A stretch of 5,121 nucleotides of DNA from Treponema sp. (GTDB lineage Bacteria; Spirochaetota; Spirochaetia; Treponematales; Breznakiellaceae), in NCBI GenBank assembly GCA_031288815.1, contig JAITQR010000307.1:1-5121 (forward strand). The letters run 5' to 3'. The notes under the pieces are model-generated. The model was not told the DNA's origin, made no database searches, and was given only the letters and a program-made list of their open reading frames with translations. Position 1 is the stretch's first letter, and the number at the start of each line of letters is the position of its first letter. The position numbers and the translations under genes are program-made. Shown piece by piece: positions 1 to 5,121 of this stretch.

Positions 1-731
1 TCTTCTTCCGCCACGTCGGGGCCGACAAAGATGCCGATCTTCGGCAGCCCGATAAGCAGGGGCACCCCGACCAGCACGGTGCCCAGCGAAAAGGCCGACC
101 GTTCCAGCGGAGCAACAACCACCAGGGTGGCCCAGACTTCTTTGGGCAGCTTGTAGAGCAGGAGGGAAAAGAAATTCCCGATTGAGGCGCTGCCAACCAT
201 GCCGCCAAACGCGCACAGCCAGACCGCGGGTATTTTAAGGCCCCGCTTGCCGCCGGCAAGCCACCGGGAGGCAAAGATCCCGCCGATCACCACCGCAATG
301 AGCCCCAGGCCGTAGTAGACCAGGGGGAGCAGGGGAAAGGAACGCCCGATCTCCTGGGAAAACCACAAAACGATGCCCAGGGCATACACCGCCAGGGCAA
401 TAGGCCACTTGCTGCGGCTTATGAGCCCGGCGGTAAAGCCGGTAGTGGTACCGATGATAAAGGTGCCCAAGCCCATCCACGCGGTATGGGGAGCGATTAT
501 GGAACCGATAAAACCGCCCACCGCCGCGCAGACCGCGCCGGGGATGGGACCGAAGAAAATTCCCGCCAGCGGTACCAGCGCGGTAGTAACGGAAAAGGTG
601 CTTCCCGTACCGATCATCGGAATGGACGGAAGCATGTGCGCCGCCGCCAATACCGCCGCCCAGACCGCGATAACCGCGGGGTGGGTCTTCCCCAAAACCG
701 GCAGCGTCTTTGCTGCCCTCAGTTCTGCCAT
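1..731 (-). CDS. Probable ECF transporter S component (substrate-binding membrane protein), C-terminus outside window
   Basis: Reading the minus strand from ATG at 731 gives 243 uninterrupted codons that run off the window at base 1. The protein is very hydrophobic, with about six to eight possible membrane segments: roughly residues 18-34, 45-62, 64-80, 86-104, 109-124, 132-153, 167-192 and 199-229. Helices rich in Gly, Ala and Pro, such as the stretch around PLAGIFFGPIPGA (54-66) and the APLERSAF motif (207-214) before the last helix, resemble ECF S components. The position directly after EcfT, two ATPases and a hydrolase supports this, since an ECF importer needs an S subunit to bind substrate in the membrane. 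The ribosome binding site AAGGAGG (738-744) sits six bases from the ATG and overlaps the stop codon of the preceding gene, which fixes the start. At 243 residues and still open it is somewhat longer than many S components. I do not recognise its substrate family. The role comes from topology and context; membrane-protein identity is near certain, S-component identity likely. Confidence 0.8.
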   Translation of the reverse strand, partial: MAELRAAKTLPVLGKTHPAVIAVWAAVLAAAHMLPSIPMIGTGSTFSVTTALVPLAGIFFGPIPGAVCAAVGGFIGSIIAPHTAWMGLGTFIIGTTTGFTAGLISRSKWPIALAVYALGIVLWFSQEIGRSFPLLPLVYYGLGLIAVVIGGIFASRWLAGGKRGLKIPAVWLCAFGGMVGSASIGNFFSLLLYKLPKEVWATLVVVAPLERSAFSLGTVLVGVPLLIGLPKIGIFVGPDVAEE

Positions 732-742
732 GTAAAACCTCC

Positions 743-1522
743 TTAGCATAACCCTAGGATATGCTTCATGTTATTTCCCAAAATTCCCTCCTTTACGGAG
801 GGAGCGTTGGCCAGTTGATTGATACGTTCCAACATACTTTCCGGGCTGTCCCAGGGATAGTCGGAACCAAAGAGCAGGCGTTCAGGAAGGGTATTTGCCG
901 CCGTCCGGAGGGCGACCTGATTCACCACCTCGGAAATATCCAGATAGACATTCTCCGCCCCAAGGGCGCCCTCAATCGCCTGAATCCAGAAATCTCCCCC
1001 CAGATGGCCGATGATCACCGGCTGCGATCCGTGCCGGCGGGCCAGGGTGAAGATCCGCTCCAAATCCGCCGCGTCCACCGGATAATCGCCGTGGATGAAC
1101 AGGGGCACACGGGCTCCGTCCATGGCGGCAAAGAGGCGTTCCAGGGCCTCCCCGTGGCCATGGACTCCGATCAGCTCCCCGATGCCGGCGAATCCGAGAT
1201 CCAGGGCTTCCCGTACATCCCGGGACAGGGCCGGCTGAAACAGATCGGCCTTGGCAAATCCGATAAGGGAGGGAAAGGGTGCAAGGTCCTCCTTCAACTG
1301 CCGGTTTATGACGGAAACGGACAGGCCGCCCGGGTTGTTCTGGGCCCGGACGATACGATCCATCTGTTCCTTTGCGTCGGCCAGGGTGCATATCTCTTCC
1401 CCCCGGGCCAGGCCGGAGGAACAAACCACGGCATAATCAAAACCCAGGGCCTCCGTCTTTTTGGCCAGGGCCTCCACCGGACGGGTGGCGTGGGTGTGAC
1501 CGTCTATCCGTAAGGTTCCCAT
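743..1522 (-). CDS. Metal-dependent amidohydrolase (amidohydrolase_2/TIM-barrel type), substrate unknown
   Basis: A complete 259-residue protein, probably cytoplasmic. It has the metal-site layout of the amidohydrolase superfamily on a TIM barrel: the HxH pair H9/H11 in DGHTHA at the end of strand 1, E116 in GIGELIG, H144 in PLFIHGD, H173 in IIGHLGG, and the catalytic-type aspartate D221 in LLFGSDYPW. The C-terminal end (GNNMKHILGL) is of the amidohydrolase_2 type, where the last turn usually reads like GNA..LLGL. A glutamate, rather than a carboxylated lysine, seems to sit at the strand-4 position, as in TatD-like and ACMSD-like relatives. Such enzymes hydrolyse C-N or C-O bonds or decarboxylate small cyclic compounds; which applies here is not visible. 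The ATG overlaps the TAA of the upstream ATPase by one base (TAATG) and is preceded by GGAGGG, so the genes are probably co-translated. Lying inside an ECF operon just before the S component, it probably acts on the imported compound or its precursor (inference). Confidence 0.9.
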   Translation of the reverse strand: MGTLRIDGHTHATRPVEALAKKTEALGFDYAVVCSSGLARGEEICTLADAKEQMDRIVRAQNNPGGLSVSVINRQLKEDLAPFPSLIGFAKADLFQPALSRDVREALDLGFAGIGELIGVHGHGEALERLFAAMDGARVPLFIHGDYPVDAADLERIFTLARRHGSQPVIIGHLGGDFWIQAIEGALGAENVYLDISEVVNQVALRTAANTLPERLLFGSDYPWDSPESMLERINQLANAPSVKEGILGNNMKHILGLC

Positions 1523-2394
1523 TATCCCTCCCCGGGGCCGTCGGCCTTACCGTCGGCCTTGCCGGCCCGTTTCAGCGCCAAAAGCTGTTCCCCCAACCCG
1601 GCGACGGTGAGGGGAATTGTTTCCAGGGGGATCTCCCGCCGCAGCTGCCGGGCATGGCGGACGATCTGGGGGGGCAGGATATGAGTCCTGGCGAGTTCTT
1701 CTTCACGGTTAAACACATCCTCCACCCTGCCGTCCCACAAAACACGTTTCTGCGTCATCACTATGGCCCGCAGGGCGTATTCCGCCACCAGGGACATATT
1801 ATGGGTAACAAAAATAACGGTGCGCCCCCTCCGGTGCAGATCCTTTGCGATATTCATAATCTGATGACAGCTCCGGTAATCCTGCCCGCTCGTGGGTTCG
1901 TCAAGAATAATCGTCTTTGAACCCATGGCCAGAACCGACGCGATAACAACCTTGGCGCGGTCTCCCTTGCTGAGAGCCGGGGGAAACATATCCGTCATGG
2001 CGGAAAGCCCCACAGACTCAAGGCTCTCCCCTACCTTGCCTTTTATCTCCTCCTGGGGCATCCCCGCGTTAACCAGGGCATACGCCACCTCGTCGTATAC
2101 GGTAGCGGCAAAGAGCTGCCGGTCAGGATTCTGCAGCACAAATCCAATCTCCCGGGATATGACCGATACGGGCATGGCGCGGGCGTTTTTCCCCCGGATG
2201 TAAATGTCGCCCTTCGTGGGACGCAGCAGTCCCGTAAGATTCTTGAGCAGGGTGGATTTGCCCGCGCCGTTTTGACCGATGATCGCCACAAATTCATTGT
2301 CCTCAATGGTCAGATTGATATCTTCAATAGAGTAGTTCTCAGAGTCGTAGGAGTAACTGACTTGATCTATCCGAATTGCCGGTTCCATACTCAT
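1522..2394 (-). CDS. ecfA2: ECF transporter ATP-binding protein (second ATPase, variant signature motif)
   Basis: A 290-residue ABC ATPase, the second of the two that power the importer at the inner face of the membrane. Walker A is GQNGAGKST (40-48), Q-loop Q88 lies in LQNPDRQLF, Walker B with catalytic glutamate is ILDEPTSGQD (E166), and the switch histidine is H198 in VTHN. The signature is LSKGD (141-145) instead of LSGGQ, and the D-loop reads SGQDY rather than SxLDP, a form I recall from one member of paired ECF ATPases. The tail beyond residue 200 is the usual ECF C-terminal extension and ends in a Lys/Ala/Asp/Gly-rich repeat. The chosen ATG (2394) forms an ATGA overlap with the stop of the preceding ATPase and follows AGGGG closely; ATG 2388 has the better spacing from the same AGGGG. 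A start at 2409 is open but has a poor ribosome site. The A1/A2 label is by position and motif only. Confidence 0.94.
   Translation of the reverse strand: MSMEPAIRIDQVSYSYDSENYSIEDINLTIEDNEFVAIIGQNGAGKSTLLKNLTGLLRPTKGDIYIRGKNARAMPVSVISREIGFVLQNPDRQLFAATVYDEVAYALVNAGMPQEEIKGKVGESLESVGLSAMTDMFPPALSKGDRAKVVIASVLAMGSKTIILDEPTSGQDYRSCHQIMNIAKDLHRRGRTVIFVTHNMSLVAEYALRAIVMTQKRVLWDGRVEDVFNREEELARTHILPPQIVRHARQLRREIPLETIPLTVAGLGEQLLALKRAGKADGKADGPGEG
1538..1561. repeat. 12-base tandem duplication inside the 3' end of the second ATPase gene
   Basis: Two adjacent copies of a 12-base unit (CCGTCGGCCTTA and CCGTCGGCCTTG on the plus strand) differ at one base. On the coding strand they give a KADGKADG tail just before the stop. 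The tail is outside the ATPase motifs, so this looks like a slippage duplication in a tolerant, disordered C-terminus. Confidence 0.75.
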
Positions 2395-3248
2395 GCGCCC
2401 CTGTACCATTCCAGCACCGCGTGATAGGCCTCTTCAGGCAGCACCGGAAAAACCCGCAGATCCTCACCCCGTTCACGCAGGTAGTGCGCCAGTTCCGATA
2501 CGTCCGGCGGCTTTATCCAGTTATCCCGCAGCAGTTCCCTGTTGCTGAAAACGGCGGCCGGCGTATCACAGGCCGCTACCGTGCCGTTTCTGAGGATACA
2601 TACCCGGTCGGCGAATTCCGCTATTTCCTCACTCTTGTGGGTCGCCATGATCACCGTTATGTTGTATTTCTCACGGATCTCCCGGATGACCGAAAAAACA
2701 TCCCTCGTGCCGACGGGATCGAGCTGGGAAGTGGGTTCATCCAAAACAAGGACCTTTTTGGCCATTGCCAGGGCGGAGGCGATGGCAAGGCGCTGTTTTT
2801 GTCCCCCCGAAAGGGCGGCGGGGGGCTTGTCGGCGTACTCGGAAAGGCCCACCACCTCCAGGGCCCAGCTTATCCGTTCCCGTATTTCATCGGGGGGCAC
2901 CAGGAGATTCTCGGGGCCAAAGGCAACCTCGTTGCGGACGATGGTGGTAAAGAGCTGGGTCTCAGGGTCCTCCAACACCATTCCTACGCTGGCCGCGAGG
3001 GCCGCGACGGATGATTCGGAGGTGACAATACCGTCAACAGTAACCGTACCTTTCAGCACCCCTTCCTGCGAATGGGGAATAACCCCGTTAAACAGTTTGC
3101 ACAGGGTGGTTTTACCGGCGCCGTTTTCCCCCATCACCGCCAAGAATTCGCCCTCTCCGATTGCAAGGTTTATCTTCTTCAGAACCCAGACCCTGGTTCG
3201 GGGGTAACGGTATGACACATCCTTCAGCGTGATTATTGGTTCCCGCAT
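2391..3248 (-). CDS. ecfA1: ECF transporter ATP-binding protein (first ATPase, canonical signature)
   Basis: A complete 285-residue ABC ATPase that should pair with the next gene's product and EcfT to form the energising module. Visible motifs are an N-terminal strand with the aromatic VSYRYP stretch (11-16) that stacks on adenine, Walker A GENGAGKTT (40-48), signature LSGGQKQR (146-153), Walker B VLVLDEPTSQLDP with E171, and H204 in MATHK. The Q-loop reads VLEDPETQLF, so the usual Q of the F/L-Q-D/N-P pattern is E93; some ECF-type ATPases share this, and Q98 further on is conserved. The C-terminal part after about 215 is the ECF-specific extension. The ATG is preceded by AAGGAAG, which overlaps the stop codon of ecfT; the gap between the two genes is 10 bases. 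The end overlaps the next ATPase by four bases. Confidence 0.95.
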   Translation of the reverse strand: MREPIITLKDVSYRYPRTRVWVLKKINLAIGEGEFLAVMGENGAGKTTLCKLFNGVIPHSQEGVLKGTVTVDGIVTSESSVAALAASVGMVLEDPETQLFTTIVRNEVAFGPENLLVPPDEIRERISWALEVVGLSEYADKPPAALSGGQKQRLAIASALAMAKKVLVLDEPTSQLDPVGTRDVFSVIREIREKYNITVIMATHKSEEIAEFADRVCILRNGTVAACDTPAAVFSNRELLRDNWIKPPDVSELAHYLRERGEDLRVFPVLPEEAYHAVLEWYRGA

Positions 3249-3258
3249 GATTGCTTCC

Positions 3259-4062
3259 TTAGGGCAGCGTAAAATTCAGCGTCAGGGCCAGCGCGGAATA
3301 GGCGATGCCCGCCGCAAAGGCAATATAATCCCGGGAAGACATCTTGATGTTTTCCAGGTAGGTCTTGGTCGGATAGGCCCCAAAGGCCCGGGCGTCCATG
3401 GCTATCCCCATCATCTGCGCCCGGCGCATCGCGCCTATCACCAGGGGAACCGCAAGGGCGGGATAGGCCTTTAATTTATCAAAAAAATTACCCCCCTCAA
3501 AGGCGCGCGTGCCCCGCAACTTCTGCGCGTCCATGATCACCTGGGCCTCCTCCTCAAAGGTGGGAATAAGGTTCAGGGCCGTGGTGGTTATATAGGCGCC
3601 CTTGTAATTAAGGCCGAGTCTCGTGAGGCCCAGGGCCAGCACGTTCACCTCCGTAGTCATGGTGAGCATGGGCATGAGCACGATAAGGGCAATCAGCCGG
3701 AGGCCGATGATCAGGCCCAGCAGGAGACCGTCCCATTTCAGGGAACCCCTGCCGCCTAACAGGGGCACCGATTCCGGAATAAGGGGTTTCAGAATATAGT
3801 TTGTTCCGGGACCGAAGATCATCTGCATGAGGGTAATAAAAACAATAAGCCACAATAAATACTTTATGTAGGATCTGAGTTTTGTGAAGGGCATCCTGGC
3901 GGCGGCCCAGAGGGCAATGAAGCTGAGCATGAGGGCGGCGACAACAAAGGGCTGATTGACAATGAAGATGACCAGCGTTAAAAGCAGCAGCAGGAGCAGC
4001 TTTGTACGGGGATCCAGGCGGTGCAGAAAGGACTCGTTTCTTGAATATTCAATCACAGACAT
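3259..4062 (-). CDS. ecfT: ECF transporter transmembrane coupling component EcfT
   Basis: A complete 267-residue membrane protein of normal EcfT length, the scaffold that joins the S component to the ATPase pair. It opens with the family pattern LHRLDPRTK (13-21), followed by hydrophobic helices at about 22-36, 38-55, 65-83, 112-135 and 247-264. The long amphipathic coupling-helix region contains both diagnostic Ala-Arg motifs: AQKLRG (179-184, R183) and MDARAFG (222-228, R225). These arginines insert into grooves of the ATPases in known ECF structures. The ATG is preceded by AGGGGG at six bases. It is the first gene of the operon, with a promoter and structured leader upstream. In group II systems EcfT is shared among many S components; here the adjacent S-like gene suggests a dedicated (group I) transporter, although sharing cannot be excluded. 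Confidence 0.95.
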   Translation of the reverse strand: MSVIEYSRNESFLHRLDPRTKLLLLLLLTLVIFIVNQPFVVAALMLSFIALWAAARMPFTKLRSYIKYLLWLIVFITLMQMIFGPGTNYILKPLIPESVPLLGGRGSLKWDGLLLGLIIGLRLIALIVLMPMLTMTTEVNVLALGLTRLGLNYKGAYITTTALNLIPTFEEEAQVIMDAQKLRGTRAFEGGNFFDKLKAYPALAVPLVIGAMRRAQMMGIAMDARAFGAYPTKTYLENIKMSSRDYIAFAAGIAYSALALTLNFTLP

Positions 4063-4266
4063 AGGCTTCCCCCTGTTGTCCTATCGGGCGAAAAGGATCG
4101 CCAATCGGCGTCCAATGGGGCCCCCGCCGGATCCCCGGGCAGCCTTTCCCTATGGCGGGGAGCGGTGGTAAAGGCCCCCTTGAATCCGGCCACGGTAAAC
4201 AGATTCCGTACCCCCACAAAAAACGCGCCGTCATGCGGGTAAGGCCCTGCAGGGTAATATCCCTAT
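4063..4266 (-). promoter_or_regulatory. Structured 5' leader of the ecf operon (candidate cis-regulatory RNA)
   Basis: About 200 bases separate the predicted start site from the ecfT ATG and contain no convincing gene. The transcript can form several stems. A small AGGG/CCCT hairpin lies right at the 5' end. GAATC (4206-4202) can pair with GATTC (4186-4182). A longer hairpin spans 4179-4137, where GGGGGCCTTT pairs with AAAGGCTGCCC over about ten base pairs with one bulge and one G-T pair. Finally a hairpin at 4113-4095 is followed by four U. An alternative pairing of ATCCGGCG (4132-4125) with CGCCGAT (4110-4104), one base bulged, would exclude that last hairpin. This layout is what a riboswitch or attenuator would look like, but I could not match it to the TPP, FMN, cobalamin, SAM, lysine, purine, preQ1 or Moco consensus patterns I know. 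GC-rich DNA forms stems by chance, so confidence is low. Confidence 0.35.
4091..4113 (-). terminator. Possible attenuator-like hairpin before ecfT
   Basis: On the minus strand GGA-CGCC, loop GATT, GGCG-A-TCC forms a seven-pair stem with one bulged A, followed immediately by TTTT and then CGCCC. It ends about 30 bases before the ecfT start, the usual place for a leader terminator. The U tract is short, so termination, if any, would be weak. It could simply be a structured stretch of leader. Confidence 0.28.
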
Positions 4267-4272
4267 TATTTA

Positions 4273-4301
4273 TGTATATCCACAAATTGAAAAGAGATCA
4301 A
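4273..4301 (-). promoter_or_regulatory. Sigma-70-type promoter of the ecf operon
   Basis: On the minus strand TTGATC (4301-4296) is followed after exactly 17 bases by TATACA (4278-4273). Each hexamer matches four or five of six consensus positions and the element lies in an AT-rich island between GC-rich genes. Transcription would start near 4263-4267, leaving a leader of about 200 bases before ecfT. There is no other comparably good promoter between the two divergent genes on this strand. Prediction from sequence only. Confidence 0.6.
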
Positions 4302-4428
4302 GCTTTCCCGTTTTTTATTCATTTTTTCCGGCTTTTTTGTATTTTTATGCATTCCGATCCCCGCCCCGTCCGGCCGGGGACCACGGGGTTCCCCGTCACC
4401 CCGCCGGCGTAGCGCATATTGCCGGTCC
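4302..4428. other. Divergent intergenic region: T-rich tract and two GC-rich hairpins
   Basis: With the leader and promoter this completes the gene-free stretch 4063-4428. On the plus strand it begins with T-rich runs (4311-4346), where TTCATT (4318-4323) and TATTTT (4340-4345), 16 bases apart, form a weak possible promoter for the broken plus-strand gene. Next come two inverted repeats: TCCCCG (4358-4363) with CGGGGA (4375-4380), or alternatively CCCCG with CGGGG around a six-base loop, and ACGGGG-TT-CCCCGT (4383-4396). Neither is followed by a T run on either strand, so they are not intrinsic terminators. No convincing coding frame is seen. Confidence 0.35.
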
Positions 4429-5121
4429 ATGGCGGAATTGACAAAAACAGCTGATAAACGGAAGTCCGAAGGGCGAAAAGAGCAACACCTTAAAACTTAC
4501 CGGCGCCTTTATCAATGGAATAACCAAGGCCGGAAATCACTTCATAGAAACGATTACCCTGTCTCAAAAAAACATAGAGCCCTGCCGCGGTTATTTTTGC
4601 TGCTGGGAGAAGACGCCCGGAAAATGTATTATCGCGGACGATATGGCCGGTATTCTTGACAGGTATATCAACAGGGTTCCTTCTCAAACGATACGCGGGA
4701 AAAACTAGGCGAACCCTTTTACCCCCCCGAAGCGTTTATGGAACTGGCCAATCTAAGCTGGGAAAAGGGAACCGCGACCCAGGAAATAAAAGACGAAGCC
4801 TACCGGCTCTTACGGCAAATGTCGGTATTGTACAAACCCCATGGACAGGACAGAGAAATTGTCCTTGAATTTTATTTTACCGACCTGGGAAAGACGTATC
4901 AGCTTGTTTTGGAAAAGACAAGGTGCACGTTCAAGGCGGAAAACTTTTTGCCCCGCACCGCGCGGATAGAAACGCCGTTTGAAGTATGGGCCGCCATTTC
5001 AGGCGGCAAACTAAGCGGCCAGGACGCGCTCTTTCAGCATAAATACCGGGTAACCGGCGATTTTTCCGCCCTGGACTTCCTGGAACGCTGTTTTTCGGCC
5101 AAAAAGAACACTGAGGATTCA
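4429..5121 (+). pseudogene. Broken NAD(P)H-dependent FMN-reductase/flavodoxin-like gene with SCP2-like C-terminal domain; 3' end outside window
   Basis: Two adjoining frames each encode recognisable parts of one protein. Frame one (open 4442-4705, stop 4706) gives LINGSPKGEKSNTLKLTG (4451-4504), the phosphate-binding start of flavodoxin-fold FMN reductases, then CRGYFCCWEKTPGKC (from 4583) and DDMAGILDRYIN, typical of this family. The other frame (open 4660-5121) resumes with SNDTREKLGEPFYPPEAFMELANLSW, the end of the same fold, followed by a segment like an SCP2/sterol-carrier domain (RIETPFEVWAAI, then KYRVTGDF, about 4963-5064). In intact relatives about 120 residues, including the helix-strand core with the FPLY-type motif and the LDRLLP-type loop, lie between these pieces; here they are absent. 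The only nearby ATG (4429) is in the second frame and would need a shift near 4451 to enter the first, where TGA (4439-4441) blocks upstream reading. There is no strong ribosome site. The remaining codons are well preserved, so the damage may be recent. Functional expression is unlikely. Confidence 0.75.

Noticed and set aside
761..1513. Long plus-strand open frame antisense to the amidohydrolase
   Set aside because: It exactly shadows a gene with a complete metal site. GC-rich coding sequence often leaves the opposite strand open. No ribosome site or recognisable domain.
2395..2409. Upstream ATG at 2409 as the start of the second ATPase
   Set aside because: It would add five residues not typical of the family and has no good ribosome site, whereas ATG 2394 forms the common ATGA overlap and follows AGGGG.
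2376..3207. Two plus-strand open frames antisense to the first ATPase
   Set aside because: The minus strand encodes all ABC ATPase motifs in order; the antisense products show no family features.
4137..4266. Known riboswitch (TPP, FMN, cobalamin, preQ1, Moco and others) before ecfT
   Set aside because: The conserved core sequences of these classes as I know them are not present. The leader is reported only as an unassigned structured region.
4049..4285. Minus-strand open frame of 78 codons overlapping the ecfT leader
   Set aside because: Its ATG lies next to the predicted -10 element, upstream of the predicted transcription start, there is no ribosome site, and the composition (Pro, Gly, Arg-rich) is that of translated GC-rich leader. 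It also overlaps the start of ecfT in another frame.
4152..4412. Plus-strand open frame of 86 codons in the intergenic region
   Set aside because: It crosses the leader, promoter and T-rich tract on the opposite strand, has no ribosome site, and shows no recognisable protein motif.
4656..4868. Plus-strand open frame of 70 codons across the broken oxidoreductase
   Set aside because: It is the third frame of the pseudogene and its product matches nothing, while the other two frames carry the conserved family motifs.
4429..5121. Programmed frameshifting as the explanation of the two-frame oxidoreductase
   Set aside because: A ribosomal shift would not account for the missing core of the flavodoxin fold, and no slippery heptamer with a downstream structure is evident at the junction.

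Overview
The window carries one tightly packed minus-strand operon and, divergent from it on the plus strand, the remains of a broken gene. GC content is high in the genes (roughly mid-50s percent by eye). The start codons are preceded by good Shine-Dalgarno sequences, and the promoter is of ordinary sigma-70 type in an AT-rich island. This is clearly bacterial. The combination of a self-contained ECF transporter with a flavodoxin-fold/SCP2-like oxidoreductase would suit an anaerobic spirochaete or clostridial-type bacterium, but the lineage is a guess; no phylogenetic marker is present.

The operon reads from right to left. First come a promoter (4273-4301) and a leader of about 200 bases (4063-4266) that can fold into several hairpins, the last of which resembles a weak attenuator. 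The genes follow in this order: the transmembrane coupling protein EcfT (4062-3259), two ABC ATPases (3248-2391 and 2394-1522), a metal-dependent amidohydrolase (1522-743), and a multi-pass membrane protein that is most likely the substrate-binding S component (731 to beyond base 1). Gaps are 10 and 11 bases and overlaps are 4 and 1 bases, so translation is probably coupled throughout. Together these encode a complete dedicated ECF importer (S, T and two ATPases). A hydrolase between the ATPases and the S component suggests that the imported compound, or a precursor of it, is hydrolysed. The substrate cannot be read from the sequence.

To the right (4429-5121, plus strand) lies a degraded gene for an NAD(P)H-dependent FMN-reductase/flavodoxin-like protein with a C-terminal SCP2-like domain. 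Its recognisable pieces lie in two reading frames, the start is out of frame with the first conserved motif, and about 120 codons of the flavodoxin core appear to be missing at a junction near 4673-4677. Its downstream end is outside the window.

The main points for follow-up are the unassigned substrate of the transporter-hydrolase operon, its structured leader, the uneven conservation of the two ATPase sites, and the internally deleted oxidoreductase.
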